A DNA stretch of 64,000 nucleotides from Cutaneotrichosporon cavernicola (taxonomy: Eukaryota > Basidiomycota > Tremellomycetes > Trichosporonales > Trichosporonaceae), in assembly GCF_030864355.1 (NCBI RefSeq), contig NC_083399.1:372001-436000 (forward strand). The letters are read 5' to 3'. Under the pieces are notes generated by a model. That model saw only the letters and a list, made by a program, of their open reading frames with translations. It did no database searches and was not told the DNA's origin. Within the stretch, counting starts at the first letter, position 1. Every line of letters starts with the position of its first letter. The position numbers and the translations under genes were made by a program. Positions 1-11,200 of this stretch are shown here, in pieces.

Positions 1-1017
1 CAAGGAGGTGATGTCAAGCCAAGCGAGTTTGTCGTCTTGCTGTCCTTGATCCTGCATATTCGACACAGTGAGCTTGTATTCTGTGTCGGGGTCTAGGCCA
101 ACGGCGAATAGTGTCGTCTGGAGGACTTGCCACGTCGTGCAAGCCCATACATTTGTTTCGAGGTCACCATTAGGTGGAGCCGGGTCGAGTACAACCCGGA
201 CCATGCCGTGGTTGATATTACTCGTTCCGTTGATGGCGACGAAACTGTTACCGACGCCGAGCGATATCTCGACACTATCGCGAAAGCCTTTTGTTCCAAC
301 GCGGCGGTTATCGTTACTCTGTTGGCCTCCCCACCCACCCGCCCCGCCATCGTCGCCCTTGAAGATGCCGAATTTCGGATCGGGAGAAAGCGAGTTATCC
401 GCATTCAAAACGTAGGGATGAAAGGTGTGGGGGTTGGCCAGCGCTTGCGCGACCTGGTCCGCCCTCCCTCCAACTTCCATGTTCACGACTAGATGGGTGA
501 AACTAATAACCCCCGCAGTCGGCCGCAAAGTCGCCTGATACCGCCCAAGCGGAAGATCCTTGAATGCGCCCAGCGAAATCGCCTTTGATCCCAACGTCCC
601 CGTCGTTTCGACGTCTTGCTGGTTCGCCTGTCTTTTGCCAGCGATACTAATCGTCGCCGAGCCCGAATCTGAGTCTGAGGCGTTCCCACTCCCGTCGCCA
701 GTGTCGAGGTAACCAAAGTACCCATAAAACTGGATGCCGGTTCCGTAAAACTCATAGTTTACCACTGCGTTTGGATTCGCGTCGCCCCGAATCCAGTGGT
801 ATCCGACTCCAGTACCGACTTGACCACCGCGGATACCACCGACTCTCTCAGACCAAGGAAACCCGGTAAACGATGCGTTCCACGACGAGCCGGCGTTGGT
901 CCGGTTGGTCGAGTCGGGGCGGTAGTCGAGTTGTGCAGCGTACGAGTCGAGCGTGATTGTCGTCGAGGCTGCTAGGGCGGTTGTGGCAGCGAGAACTCCC
1001 ACTAGTAGTGCCAGCAT
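1..1017 (-). CDS. Secreted/membrane protein, tandem paralogue A (3' end cut by window edge)
   Basis: The frame stays open from the ATG at 1017 to the window edge, so the C-terminus is missing. The product starts with a signal peptide-like MLALLVGVLAATTALA. Two beta-rich extracellular modules follow, with several N-glycosylation sequons. Blocks such as SWNASFTG, GYFGYLD, NGT or NIT, ISFTHLVVNMEVGGR and GLDPDTEY are shared with the neighbour at 1781-3655. It is therefore a tandem duplicate of that gene. At the position where the neighbour has its first intron (after MDVGGR), this copy reads straight through from EVGGR to ADQVAQAL. By analogy the missing part should be a transmembrane segment and a short cytoplasmic tail. 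I do not recognise a specific function. Basidiomycetes commonly encode such single-pass surface proteins. The existence of the gene is well supported; a role in wall or adhesion is only a guess. Confidence 0.8.
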   Translation of the reverse strand, partial: MLALLVGVLAATTALAASTTITLDSYAAQLDYRPDSTNRTNAGSSWNASFTGFPWSERVGGIRGGQVGTGVGYHWIRGDANPNAVVNYEFYGTGIQFYGYFGYLDTGDGSGNASDSDSGSATISIAGKRQANQQDVETTGTLGSKAISLGAFKDLPLGRYQATLRPTAGVISFTHLVVNMEVGGRADQVAQALANPHTFHPYVLNADNSLSPDPKFGIFKGDDGGAGGWGGQQSNDNRRVGTKGFRDSVEISLGVGNSFVAINGTSNINHGMVRVVLDPAPPNGDLETNVWACTTWQVLQTTLFAVGLDPDTEYKLTVSNMQDQGQQDDKLAWLDITSL

Positions 1018-1780
1018 GACGAGTAACAAGAGCCGAGAAACTGGGGGAGAATGTGGACAACAAGAACCAGGAAACTGTGGGAGAATGTGGACACACGGGG
1101 GGTTTTAATGGGAACAGGCGTGTCAGAGCGCTGATGTCAAGCTCGGCCTTGGTGGTCCTGGTCTTTGACACAACAGAAGCGAGGTTAGGGGTTAGGGGGG
1201 GTAAGTCATGTGCGCAAGACATGCTTTCGCCATGGGTCGTGATGCATGGGCCATGAGCCATGGCGGGGGTTGATTCAGATACTGTACGGTAGTTGCAGCT
1301 GTGTAGCTCCTCGTTGCTGTGTGGGCTTATGGTAAGTACCGCAGAGGCCGTTCTCGTGCCGCAGGATAGGCCGGGTTTGTCGGGATGTCGGGATGTTGAA
1401 AGCGGTGTTGGCTAGTCCAGACCGCGGGGTGCACCTTGCAGACTGTTTCATCCAGGGGTACATGGGACACCGCCAGTTTCCGAGTTGGAATCCTCCGGAA
1501 TTCTCGGAGTCCCAATCCTACTGTACATGCTCACTACAGCATTTCACTAGTCAATCTTTCGCAGGTACGCCTTCATCGCAAACCGCGAATGCCAGTATTC
1601 CTGCTCAAAACAACAGCTCATCTCCCGAGTCTTGTTCTCACGATGTTCAGAACACTCATTTCATCGCGCAACACATGTACGTAATTGTTCATACCTGCTG
1701 GGAATCGTCGCATAGTGGCCAAGTCGTCCACGTCCGTCTTAATTTTCGCTAATCACACCCACAAGGTGCCCCTCAGCCCC
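1018..1780. other. Intergenic region between the tandem paralogues
   Basis: No convincing gene is visible. It must hold the promoter of the 1-1017 gene and the 3' region of the 1781-3655 gene. A direct repeat of about 20 bp (GAAACTG followed by GGGAGAATGTGGACA, with one mismatch) occurs near 1039 and 1073. Two copies of TTAGGGG lie near 1184-1200. Confidence 0.6.
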
Positions 1781-3655
1781 TCAAGTCGCGACCGACGACT
1801 GTGCGGCCGAATGGCGGCGCTTTTCGTCCAACCCGCTGGGCCAATTGGGCGCATCAGGTCGGCCACCGTCGCTCCACGTCGGGTTATACGTCGGCGGCAT
1901 CTCACCCATGGGCGTAGCCCCGCGGAACGGGCCCGCATCTGTGGCGAGATGGTGTTGGGGCTCCTGATGGATGATGGGGGTGTTCCACATGAGGCCTGCG
2001 CCTGAGCCGCGGTGTGAAGTGTTGCTAGTATCAGCTCGGTAGCGGGGGGGGGAGCCTTACTAGGTTGCCGAGCCGTCCGACAGCGACATTACTCCCGACA
2101 TGGTCGGCGAAGTCGGCTGGACGCCATACGGTTGGACGTCATACGGATCGATCATAGAGGGCGGTTCGTTCGGGTCTTCTCTGCCTGCAGCTGGGCTCAG
2201 ATCCATCCATCCTTGGACGTACCGACATAGGGAGTCGACATGTACGACACGGGCTCGCCCTCGAAGAGTCTGTGTGAGCTGTGCTCAGACCAGACCTACC
2301 TATCCTCGCTAGACTTGCGGCGGCGCAGGAAGAAGTACCACGCAGCTAGGCCAGCTCCAACCAGGACTGCCACACCGCCCTTTGCATCAGCGAGGCCAGT
2401 TGGCTACGTACGACCACTCCACCAACGATAGGCCCAATGGGCGGGCTGTTCTTCTTGCCGTTATCCAACGTGCCGGGGTCTTGGCCAATGATGCCTGTCG
2501 CCTTGGCTGTCGAACTGCCGTCAGCACGACCACGGCACTCAAGCAAGACTTACGTTGTTGGCACCTTCCACAACGTGAGCGAGGTCAAGTCAAACCACAC
2601 GTTGTAGGAGCTCGCCTGGCCATCCTGGCCCTGTACATTTGTAAGTGTCACGCTGTACTCGGTGTCCGGGTCAAGACCGGTTGCGAATAACACCGTGTCG
2701 AGCACTTGCCACGAAGTCGAGGCCCACATTTCCTGTTGGCTCTGCAGGCCGGATGGGGCAGGATCGACCTCGACGCGGAACATTCCGTGGTTCGTGTTGA
2801 CAGTGCCGTTGATGGCGAGGAAGTTATTGCCGACGCCAAGGTTGATATGTACAGTCTCCTGGGCGACCTTGCTGCCGACGCGCTTGTTGTCGTCGCTCGA
2901 CTGGCCGGCCCAGCTGCCCGTGGTTCCGTTTACGGTACTGCCTCCGGGTGGTCCCATGAATCTGCCAAACTTGGGGTTGATGCCAAGCGAGTTGTCACTG
3001 TTTACAATGTATGGGTCGTAGATGGAGGGGTTGGCGACCGCCTGTGTCACGGCTGATGCGCTGGTTTCAGCGCTTCCTCTCCTTTCCTGCCCTCTTACCT
3101 TCCCCCAACGTCCATCTGGATGACGACGTGAGTAAACGAAACAATGCCGCCTGTGGCGTGCATCGTCACAGTGTACGTCCCACGCGAGAGGTCGGAGTAT
3201 TTGCCCAGCGAGACGGGGCGGCCAACGCCACTCATCGTCCCATTGCTCGGAACGTCTTGTAGCGCATCTGGCCCTCCAGTAAGGCTTAATGAGGTCATTC
3301 CAAAGCCATCTCCGCCAGCGCCATCCGAAACAGTCCCGTTGTCGAGGTATCCCCAATACCCAAAGAACTCGGCGCCTGTTCCATAAAAGGTGATGCTGAC
3401 CGATGGTCCGTTGACTGTGCCTAATGCCCAGTGGTATCCCTGCCCCACACCTATCTTGCCACCTCGCTTATCCTGGCGATCGGCCCATGATATGCCGGTG
3501 AAGCTTGCATTCCAACTTGGACCTTGGCCAGTGTTGTTGGTCGAGTCGGGCTTGTACAAGAGCTGGGGTGTGTATGAGTCGAATGTGATTGGGGTGGATG
3601 TGGCGATAACCCAGCGTGCCAGCAGGGCGCCAGCCAGCCAGGCAAATGTCAGCAT
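1781..3655 (-). CDS. Secreted single-pass membrane protein, tandem paralogue B (7 exons)
   Basis: The model is complement(join(1781..2024,2061..2184,2223..2269,2300..2379,2412..2514,2554..3060,3099..3655)), 553 aa, with all phases consistent. It begins MLTFAWLAGALLARWVIA, a signal peptide. Two extracellular blocks follow, paralogous to the upstream-neighbour copy at 1-1017. A stalk (PPIGPIVGG), a transmembrane helix of about 20 residues (VAVLVGAGLAAWYFF), an RRRK stop-transfer signal and a cytoplasmic tail ending near PPTYNPTWS complete it. This architecture is familiar from basidiomycete surface proteins of unknown role. The four short exons around the membrane segment were recovered from splice motifs and the sense of the protein; their junctions are the least certain part. 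ATG 3655 was preferred over an in-frame ATG at 3799 because it starts directly at the signal peptide. The specific function is unknown. Confidence 0.82.
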
Positions 3656-5010
3656 GGTGGCCAGTTTGTTAATGAGTAGGGGTTTAGGAAGGATGAGAGA
3701 TATGGGATATGGTGTCAGAGAAGGCGAGGGAGGAAGAGGAAGAGGAAGATGAAGAAGATGAAAGCAGGATGAACGAGGCTGGGCTGTGCAGTCTGACAAG
3801 ATGGGAGCGAGGATGGGGGCGCAAGATGTAGTTGGATAGTTAACTGTACCTGCTTGTCGAGCTTTGGGCTTTTCCCCATGTCACAAGTGGAGATCATGGA
3901 GATCTATGGTTTGAGTGGGTCCAGATATGATCAATTACACCGCCCTGTGTAGGAAGGTCATCAACACACCGCCTCCCTCTCTTCGGCGCCGCACACAGCT
4001 CTGGATGTTGGAGGCAGCTCGACGCAGGATCCAAGACGGTTGTTAATACCGTTGTTAAGACGGCTGTTCACATGTTAGCAAGAGACCTTAGATCTCAATA
4101 CAATGATCTTTTGAGCGATTGGGCGGCCTCATTACACCTTGGTTCCATATTCCCTACCAAGCATTCCTTATAATCAGGGTGCCGAGTAGGCTTCGTACTC
4201 GGACTCATATTCGCTTTTCCCCCCCCGATCCCCCGACTCTGAATGACGTTAAGTTATTAACCTTTTGTTTAAAAGAGTACTCTTCGTACCGCCACTTTGC
4301 TCACAAGGCTTTAAACATTTCCCTCTGTCAGTTCATGTGATGTCTGGATCCCTTTGGGTCGTTCATGTTCACCCCTACCACTTAATATTTTAAACTACAA
4401 TCTCATCCCTGATTAGTTGTTCTAATTCAGGTAACCATAATAGCAATTGCTATTATTAGATTAGTTACCCCGCTTAGAACGGATAAGCTTCCGCTCATTG
4501 TGCAATAAACCCCGCCATCGATCAAATACTGCCTCTGAGAGATGGAGCGCGGGTGGCCCCAGTCAACAGCCCTCGACCGCCTCTCATGGGCACTGGGCGC
4601 GTCAGGTGTCCGTGTATTTCTCGCGGGCCCAGGCAGTTACGCCTCCAGCGCTTCTCATAGTCCAGTGGAATCTCGTGGAATCTCGATGGGTGACTGATTA
4701 TATAGGCAAGGTGGGAATGGGGATGGGGGTGGGGGTGGGCATGGTACTCCAAGGACTGAGGCGATGCTTCCTGTCCACAGATCTCCACCGGTAAAGAGAT
4801 TTCATTCAATAGGTCGTCGAGGCGTCGGGGTTTTTTCACTCCTCGCCTCGAGACGTCGGACGGTCTCTCTGCCAAGAGTGTGCCCAAGCAAGAACCCATA
4901 CAATACATGTGGCTGCTCTCGCGGGATCAGAAGATCAAAGGATCAGAAATAGGCAACATCACATCCTCACCCATTGACAAATGCATGCAAGAAAGATTAC
5001 AGTCCCAAGA
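3656..5010. other. Intergenic, with AT-rich island
   Basis: No gene was recognised. The stretch 3940-4500 is clearly richer in A+T than the rest of the window. It holds a perfect 20-bp palindrome at 4437-4456 and a 7-bp-stem hairpin near 4181-4201. CT-rich sequence near 3700-3800 is probably promoter or 5' leader of the 1781-3655 gene. Confidence 0.5.
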
Positions 5011-6701
5011 TTAAAGCTTCCCACTAATGTCCACCTCGCCAGTCCACTCCTTGGTCATGAGGTCCGCCATGCGCCGAATGCCCTCGTCAACGTTGTGCTT
5101 TGGCTCGAAAGAGTACGCCAGGCGGAAGTTGCCCGACCCCTCCTCGTGCAGGCTGTGGCTTCCTCCCTCCCATGGGGTAAAGTACCAACCGGGGGTGACG
5201 AGGACGAGCGCCTCGACGAGGCGAATCCAGAACTTCTCCTCAAACGCTCGCACCCGCTCCTGGTCCGGCTTGTCAGCCTCGAACCCAGCCCACGCCGCAT
5301 GCGTGTTGTAGTGCGCCTTGCACCAAATGAACATGCCTCCAATGGGCGGAACAAAGGAGAGGATTGCAGGCCCTCCTTTGCCCTTGGGAAAGGCAACCAG
5401 TCCAATTGCCCCAGGAACCCCAGCCTGCTCTGCCGGAACAAGGTCGAATGCCTCGGCCAACGCGTCGAGCATCCAGTCACGACGCACGCGGTACTGCTCG
5501 CACAGGTTGACGTTCCACTCGATGAAGCCGTCGACTCCCCACTTGTTCAGCAGCTCGCCGGTGATGATCTCAGAGAACGCGCTCGGTCCCTGCGTCTGCA
5601 CCTCTGTACCGCGGACCAGGCGCTCCGTGAACATGGCGTTGCAGGTGAACCACCCAAGGCGCGCACCGGGGAAGAGCGTCTTGCTGAACGTGTCCATACG
5701 GATCACGCGGCCCTGCGTGTCAATGGTGAGGAACGAGCTGCTCATGTGCGAGAGGAAATCGTCAATGTCGGCCTTGGCTGCGGGTGGGGTCGACTGCTGG
5801 CCCACAACGTAGGCGGGGAACTGGAGCATGCAGTACGGGTCGTCCTCGATGATGATGACGTCTGGAGTTAGCAAAAAAAATAAAAAAAATCCTCGCTCTC
5901 GTCGCTCTCAAACCTGCACCACCAGAGGGCTTTCTTACGCCTACCAACTCCATATCCCACTCGACCTTGCGGTCTGTACTCACCATACTTGACACAAACG
6001 TCGTAGATCGCCTTGCGGCGCAAGGCACCCATGGTCGTGCCAAGTGGGTTCTGGCCAACAGGAACAGAGTACATGACCCGAGGCCTACGGCCCCGGCTCT
6101 CGTCCCACTCGGCGAGTCCCTTTGCCAATGCCTCGGGGCACATGCCCTCGCTGTCGCTGGGAATAGGGAACGACTTGACGCCCATAGGCACGAAACCCGC
6201 CTGCGCCGACGGGTAAATCTGCGAGTCGCAAATAATGTGGTCGCCGCTCTCAATGAGCAGAGTCAAGATCTTGATCCACCCGTCCGTGCTGCCGTTGTTG
6301 AGGAGGACGTCCCAGTCCGAGTAGGCCGGCGGCCAGAGCTTCTCCGTGAGCTCGCGGAGCGGGGTCTCGAGCTCTGTGAGCCCGCGACCACCGACGTACT
6401 GGAGGCCACGAACGATGTCGTAAGCTGGGGCGGGCGCGTTACGGGGGATAGAAATCTCCACGCTCTCAGCCGGCGGAGACGGGTTCTCGGGGTCCAAAAC
6501 AGTGTTGGCGGGGTACACGCTGGCACTGAGCGAGTGCATTGGGAAAAAGTCGGGGGTAGGAAGACCACCAGCAAAGCTGATGATCCCCTTGACTTCCATG
6601 AACCGGATAATGTCCTTGAGCGGGGACGGCACGCGCGACCTGGCGAGCAGCGAGAGGTGGTGGGTAAGGTCCACGGCCTTGGGGCGGGTGTCGGCGGTCA
6701 T
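5011..6701 (-). CDS. ARO8: Aromatic / 2-aminoadipate aminotransferase (Aro8-like)
   Basis: This is a fold-type I PLP aminotransferase of the Aro8/LysN/kynurenine aminotransferase group. It transfers amino groups between aromatic amino acids or 2-aminoadipate and 2-oxo acids. The model is complement(join(5011..5861,5984..6701)), 522 aa, close to the 500 aa of yeast Aro8. The N-terminal half has GIISFAGGLPTPDFFP and the NNGSTDGW turn. Exon 2 begins at the conserved PDVIIIEDDPY block, and MDTFSKTLFPGARLGWF carries the Schiff-base lysine. The C-terminus has GGMFIWCKA. The intron carries an A-rich acceptor tract on the plus strand (T-rich in the sense strand), and its donor is GTGAGT. I chose ATG 6701 (MTADTRPK), because the longer reading from 6749 begins with a low-complexity HTHTHT stretch. 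Substrate preference within the family cannot be read from sequence alone. Confidence 0.92.
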
Positions 6702-8225
6702 TGTGTGTTGGGCTGTGTGTGTGTGTGTTTGTGTTGTGAGGCTCGGCACACGCCGAGATTGTCGCTGTGTTGGGCTGGGTAAAGCTGGTTAGGTAGTAGA
6801 GTGGAGCGCTGTTGGGCGTGGTGGATGAGGTGGGCGTCTTGGATATGGACACGAGACCTTCTTATACCTTGGCTTTGGAGCAGTTGTTCAGGATACGGAC
6901 CAGGCCGACGCGGGGTCTCGGTCAACTTTCGAAGACTTGTGACGATCAGGTGCCTCGGCACCAAGGTGGGGTGACAGCATTCCGCGCGGTAAACCTCGGA
7001 ATGTTGCCGACCCAAGCGCCAGACTCTGATGGCCCGCGCCTAGACTTTGGTACGCGCTGCGGAGGCGACCTCTAGCGCCCGAAAGAGGGCCGATGGCATC
7101 CGTAGTTCGAGTCAGTGTACAGTGGTGGCACAAGAGGCGGCACCAGTGACGGCACGCCGATCAGGAGTTTTCTACGGGGTGATTTCCTATCACATTGTTG
7201 GCCCATTCACCTCGAAGAACCCAACAACATGTGAATCTCGTCATCGCCATGTCGTTGCCTATGAATTTCTCCCATTCTTGCCTATGAATCTCGCAGCATC
7301 GCTATCATTGTTGCCCATCTCGATGTTGGCCCATCGCTTGCATGTTGGTCAGTGGGCCACGGATTGGCCCATGGCGTATGGAACATTGGCCCATGCGGTA
7401 TGTATCTCGAAGATCCAAAACATTGCCCATCTTGTTCCGTCTTTGCCTACGTTTGTTGATTTCCTATCCATCTGCAGAGGTGTGACGAATCTGCTTCAAG
7501 GTACACTCGTCCACTGGTACACCGGCCACCGGATGGGTTATGAAATTCCGCTACAGTTGCTGGGGGTACAGGGATCAAGCGAGATCTGTTTGCCTTGACC
7601 CCAACATTTGGCGCGGGGCTACCATCTGCCAGCTGCCAACTGCCAGTTACCACAGACAAATGTTGTGGTTGTGGCGCCCTTCGGTTTGCAAACTTGGACT
7701 TCACAAGCGAATTGCAAGTGGGGGCCCAACCTGGGGACCTGGAAAACGCGGTAATGGCCGGCCATGGTGACACGGGCTCATGAACACGTGAACATGGTTC
7801 CAGTCATGGACATCTGGGATATCTCCGAGATAATATATATCTACGTGGCTTTAACAATAACAAGAGAGAATACTATGTAATGAGAATGCCACTCCGTTAT
7901 CACCGGCACCCAACCGCGTCACCGTATCCACCGGGACCGACCAAGTCACCAGGATCCAAGTAGAAGCGAGTCGTCACCAACCGGGCATCCTTCATCATTA
8001 CCACACTCATACTCGACGGGTCCCCCTTCCTTGCTTTACTCTTTCCTTTACTCCTCCGCCTCAGCTGCGGCTGCCCCTACCCTTTATCCATCGTCGTGCA
8101 ATACCCCGCACGGCAAGCGATACCCTTCCCTGGCAAACCAGCATTGCGCCCTTACTCAACCTGTATCATCACCTTGAGCCACTTGCTGCTGTTAACTGTA
8201 ACCTCTAGTGTAGCAAACGTTCATC
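6702..8225. promoter_or_regulatory. Divergent intergenic region between ARO8 and XRN1
   Basis: No gene is supported. The region must contain both promoters. At 7195-7435 there is a loose array of about six TTGGCCCAT or TTGCCCAT motifs. A CT-rich stretch at 8020-8110 precedes the XRN1 start and looks like a transcription-start pyrimidine tract. Confidence 0.5.
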
Positions 8226-11200
8226 ATGGGTGAGTTCTCGACGCCCGTGACGTGTGCTGACCCACAGGTGTCCCGAAGGTATCTCGACACGCCAGGATCG
8301 CCACTCACCCCAGTTCTTCCGCTGGATCTCTGAGAGGTATCCCCTCACCTCGCAGCTGATCACGCCTAACTCGATCCCAACATTTGACAACCTCTAGTGC
8401 GTGCGACAGCTAACCTTCGCGCTAACTCCAGCCTTGACATGGTGCGCCGCCTCGCTAACCCCTGCGCCCCTATAGGCTAACAACAGAATGGTATCATCCA
8501 CAACTGCTCCCATCCCCCATCATCCGAGAACGACCCGCACTTCCGCATCACCGAGGAGCAGATGATCCTAGCAATCTTCCAGTACATCGACTTCCTCTTT
8601 ACCAAGATCAAGCCCCAGAAGGTCTTCTTCATGGCGATTGACGGCGTTGCGCCTCGTGCCAAGATGAACCAGCAGCGCTCCCGTCGCTTCCGCACCGCGC
8701 GTGACGCGCGCGAGCAACGTGAAGCCGCTGAGCGCAAGGGAGAACAGCTCCCGGAGGAGAAGGCGTTCGACTCGAACTGTATCACCCCTGGTGCGTCTAG
8801 CGCTTGAGTGAGACTGACCGCAGGCACGCCATTTATGGCTAGACTGTCCGACCACCTCAAGTACTACGTTCGTAAACGTATGTCCGAGGACGCCGAATGG
8901 CGCGGTGTCCAGGTCATCCTCAGTGGGCATGATGTGAGTGCAGCCGTAAGCATGCGCGCAAGCTGACAATTAGGTTCCCGGAGAGGGAGAACACAAGATC
9001 CAAGAGTACATCCGCATGAGCAAGGCTCAGCCGGGCTACAATCCCAACACACGTCACTGTCTCTACGGCCTCGATGCCGACCTCGTCATGCTGGGCCTCC
9101 TCAGCCATGACCCCCACTTCTGCCTCCTCCGTGAGGAGGTCACATTCGGCCGCAAGGTCAAGAAGAGCTCGACGTGACCAGCGTTGCCGTACTGAGCTCA
9201 CACCAGCCTCCAGAACTCCAACATGTTCCTCCTGCACTTGTCGCTGGTGCGCGAGTACCTCGACCTCGAGTTTGCATCTGTCGCGACGCAAATCTCGTTC
9301 AAGTACGACCTCGAGCGCATCATTGACGACTGGATCCTGATGGGCTTCTTTGTCGGAAACGACTTCTTACCACATCTTCCAGGCCTCCACATCAACGAGG
9401 GTGGGCTGGAATACATCTGGAAGGTCTACAAGGAGGTGCTCCCCGTGGCTGGCGGCTACATCAACGAGCACGGCACTATCAACCTCCCCCGCCTGCAGCT
9501 GCTGCTCGACAAGTTAACCAACTATGAGCGCGACACGTTTGCCGAGCAGTTCGCCAGCGCGTCATGGCACAAGGGCAAGCAGGAGAAGGACGTGGCTGCC
9601 CTCGAGAAGGCTCGCAAGCGCGGCAAGCTCAGTGAGATGGAGTCTAAAGTTGAGCTAACCACAGTAATCACCAAGAGTCAGAACAAGCTCCTCGACCAGG
9701 TCAAGACCTTTGTCAAGAAGCACCAGAGCCACCCCACAGCAGAGGACCGCTTCACGCTTGTCAACGAGCTCGACGAGCGCGACCGCTCGTTCGTCCAGAG
9801 CCTTGCGGACGACCTACACCTGCGATGCACGTGGGACGAGGTCGACGATTACGGGCAGCCGCTCATCGTCCTTAGTTTCAATGTCGACGCGTTGAGTGAG
9901 CCAGGCGAGGGCGACGAGGTCGAGGAGGAATGGGAGTCCGACGAGGATACGGAGAGTGCGATGGCTATCCAGCGTGTGCTCGACAAGTTTGCCAAAGCTA
10001 AGATCGTCGACGACGACTTGGAGGACGCCGGGCAGTCGTTCGAGGAGAAGATGGACGAGAAGATTGAAGAGTGGAAACGCGGCTACTACAAGGAGAAACT
10101 CAACATCAACTGGAATGACCCCGAGTCGCTCCACCCCATCTTGTACCGCTACGTCGAGGGCCTCCAGTGGGTCATCAGTTACTACTACAAGGGTGTTCCC
10201 GCTTGGGGCTGGTTCTACGACTACCACTACGCGCCCATGATCTCCGACCTCAAGAACATTGCGAGTTTCCAGTTCAACTTGGAGTTGGGCACGCCTTTCA
10301 AGCCCTTCCAGCAGCTCATGGGCGTTCTGCCCGCCGACTCGCAGGACCACGTCCCGCAGGCGTACCGGGACCTGATGAACGACGAGACCTCGCCGATCTA
10401 CGACTTCTACCCGCGTGCGTTCGACCTCGACATGAACGGGAAGAAGCAAGACTGGGAGGCCGTCGTCAAGATTCCATTCATTGACGAGTCACGTCTCCTC
10501 AAGGCGATGGCTGCCCGCGACCACCGCCTTACGCCCGAGGAGAAGCGCCGCAACGAGGGCAACGAGCGCCCGACCTCGTTCGTGTATGACCCGGAGAACG
10601 AGACGCACTACCCCTCCTCACTCCCAGGCTTCTTCCCTGATCTCGTGGCTTGCCATGTGGCCGTCAACCAGTTCATCCTGCCAACATTGGGGGAGGACGC
10701 CGAGCTCAAGCTGGGCCTCATTGATGGCGTCCTCCTCGGTGCTTCAGCACTCTTTGGCTTCCCCTCGCTCGCAACCCTCCCCTACCAGGGCTCGCTGGGC
10801 TACCAAAGCGTCCACGTGTTCAACCAGGACAGTCGAAACCAGTCGATGGTCATCACTATCACGAAGAAGTCCGACAGCCGCAACACTGGCGAGATTGCGA
10901 AGACTATTCTCGGACAGCGCGCGTTCCACGACTGGCCATACTTGCGCGAGGGCATCGTTGCCGGCATCGCTGATGACATGTTCAAGTACGAGCTGCAGTC
11001 GAACGCCGACGGCTCGACCAAGATCGTGTCCAAGCCCCACCAGGCTATGGACACGATCAAGTGGAAGAAGGACGGCGACAAGATTGAAGACTATTACTCG
11101 AAGCGCTGCGGCGTTATCATCGGGAACGTGGACGTTGTCGTTTACGTCCGGCCCCTCAAGGGTCTCAAGCGTGTCGACACGGGCGCTCTTGTCAAGGACT

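Noticed and set aside
1184..1200. Telomere-like TTAGGGG twice
   Set aside because: Only two units, embedded in ordinary sequence with genes on both sides.
7047..7598. 183-codon frame between ARO8 and XRN1
   Set aside because: Its length comes from the TTGGCCCAT-rich stretch; no domain, poor codon pattern, no introns.
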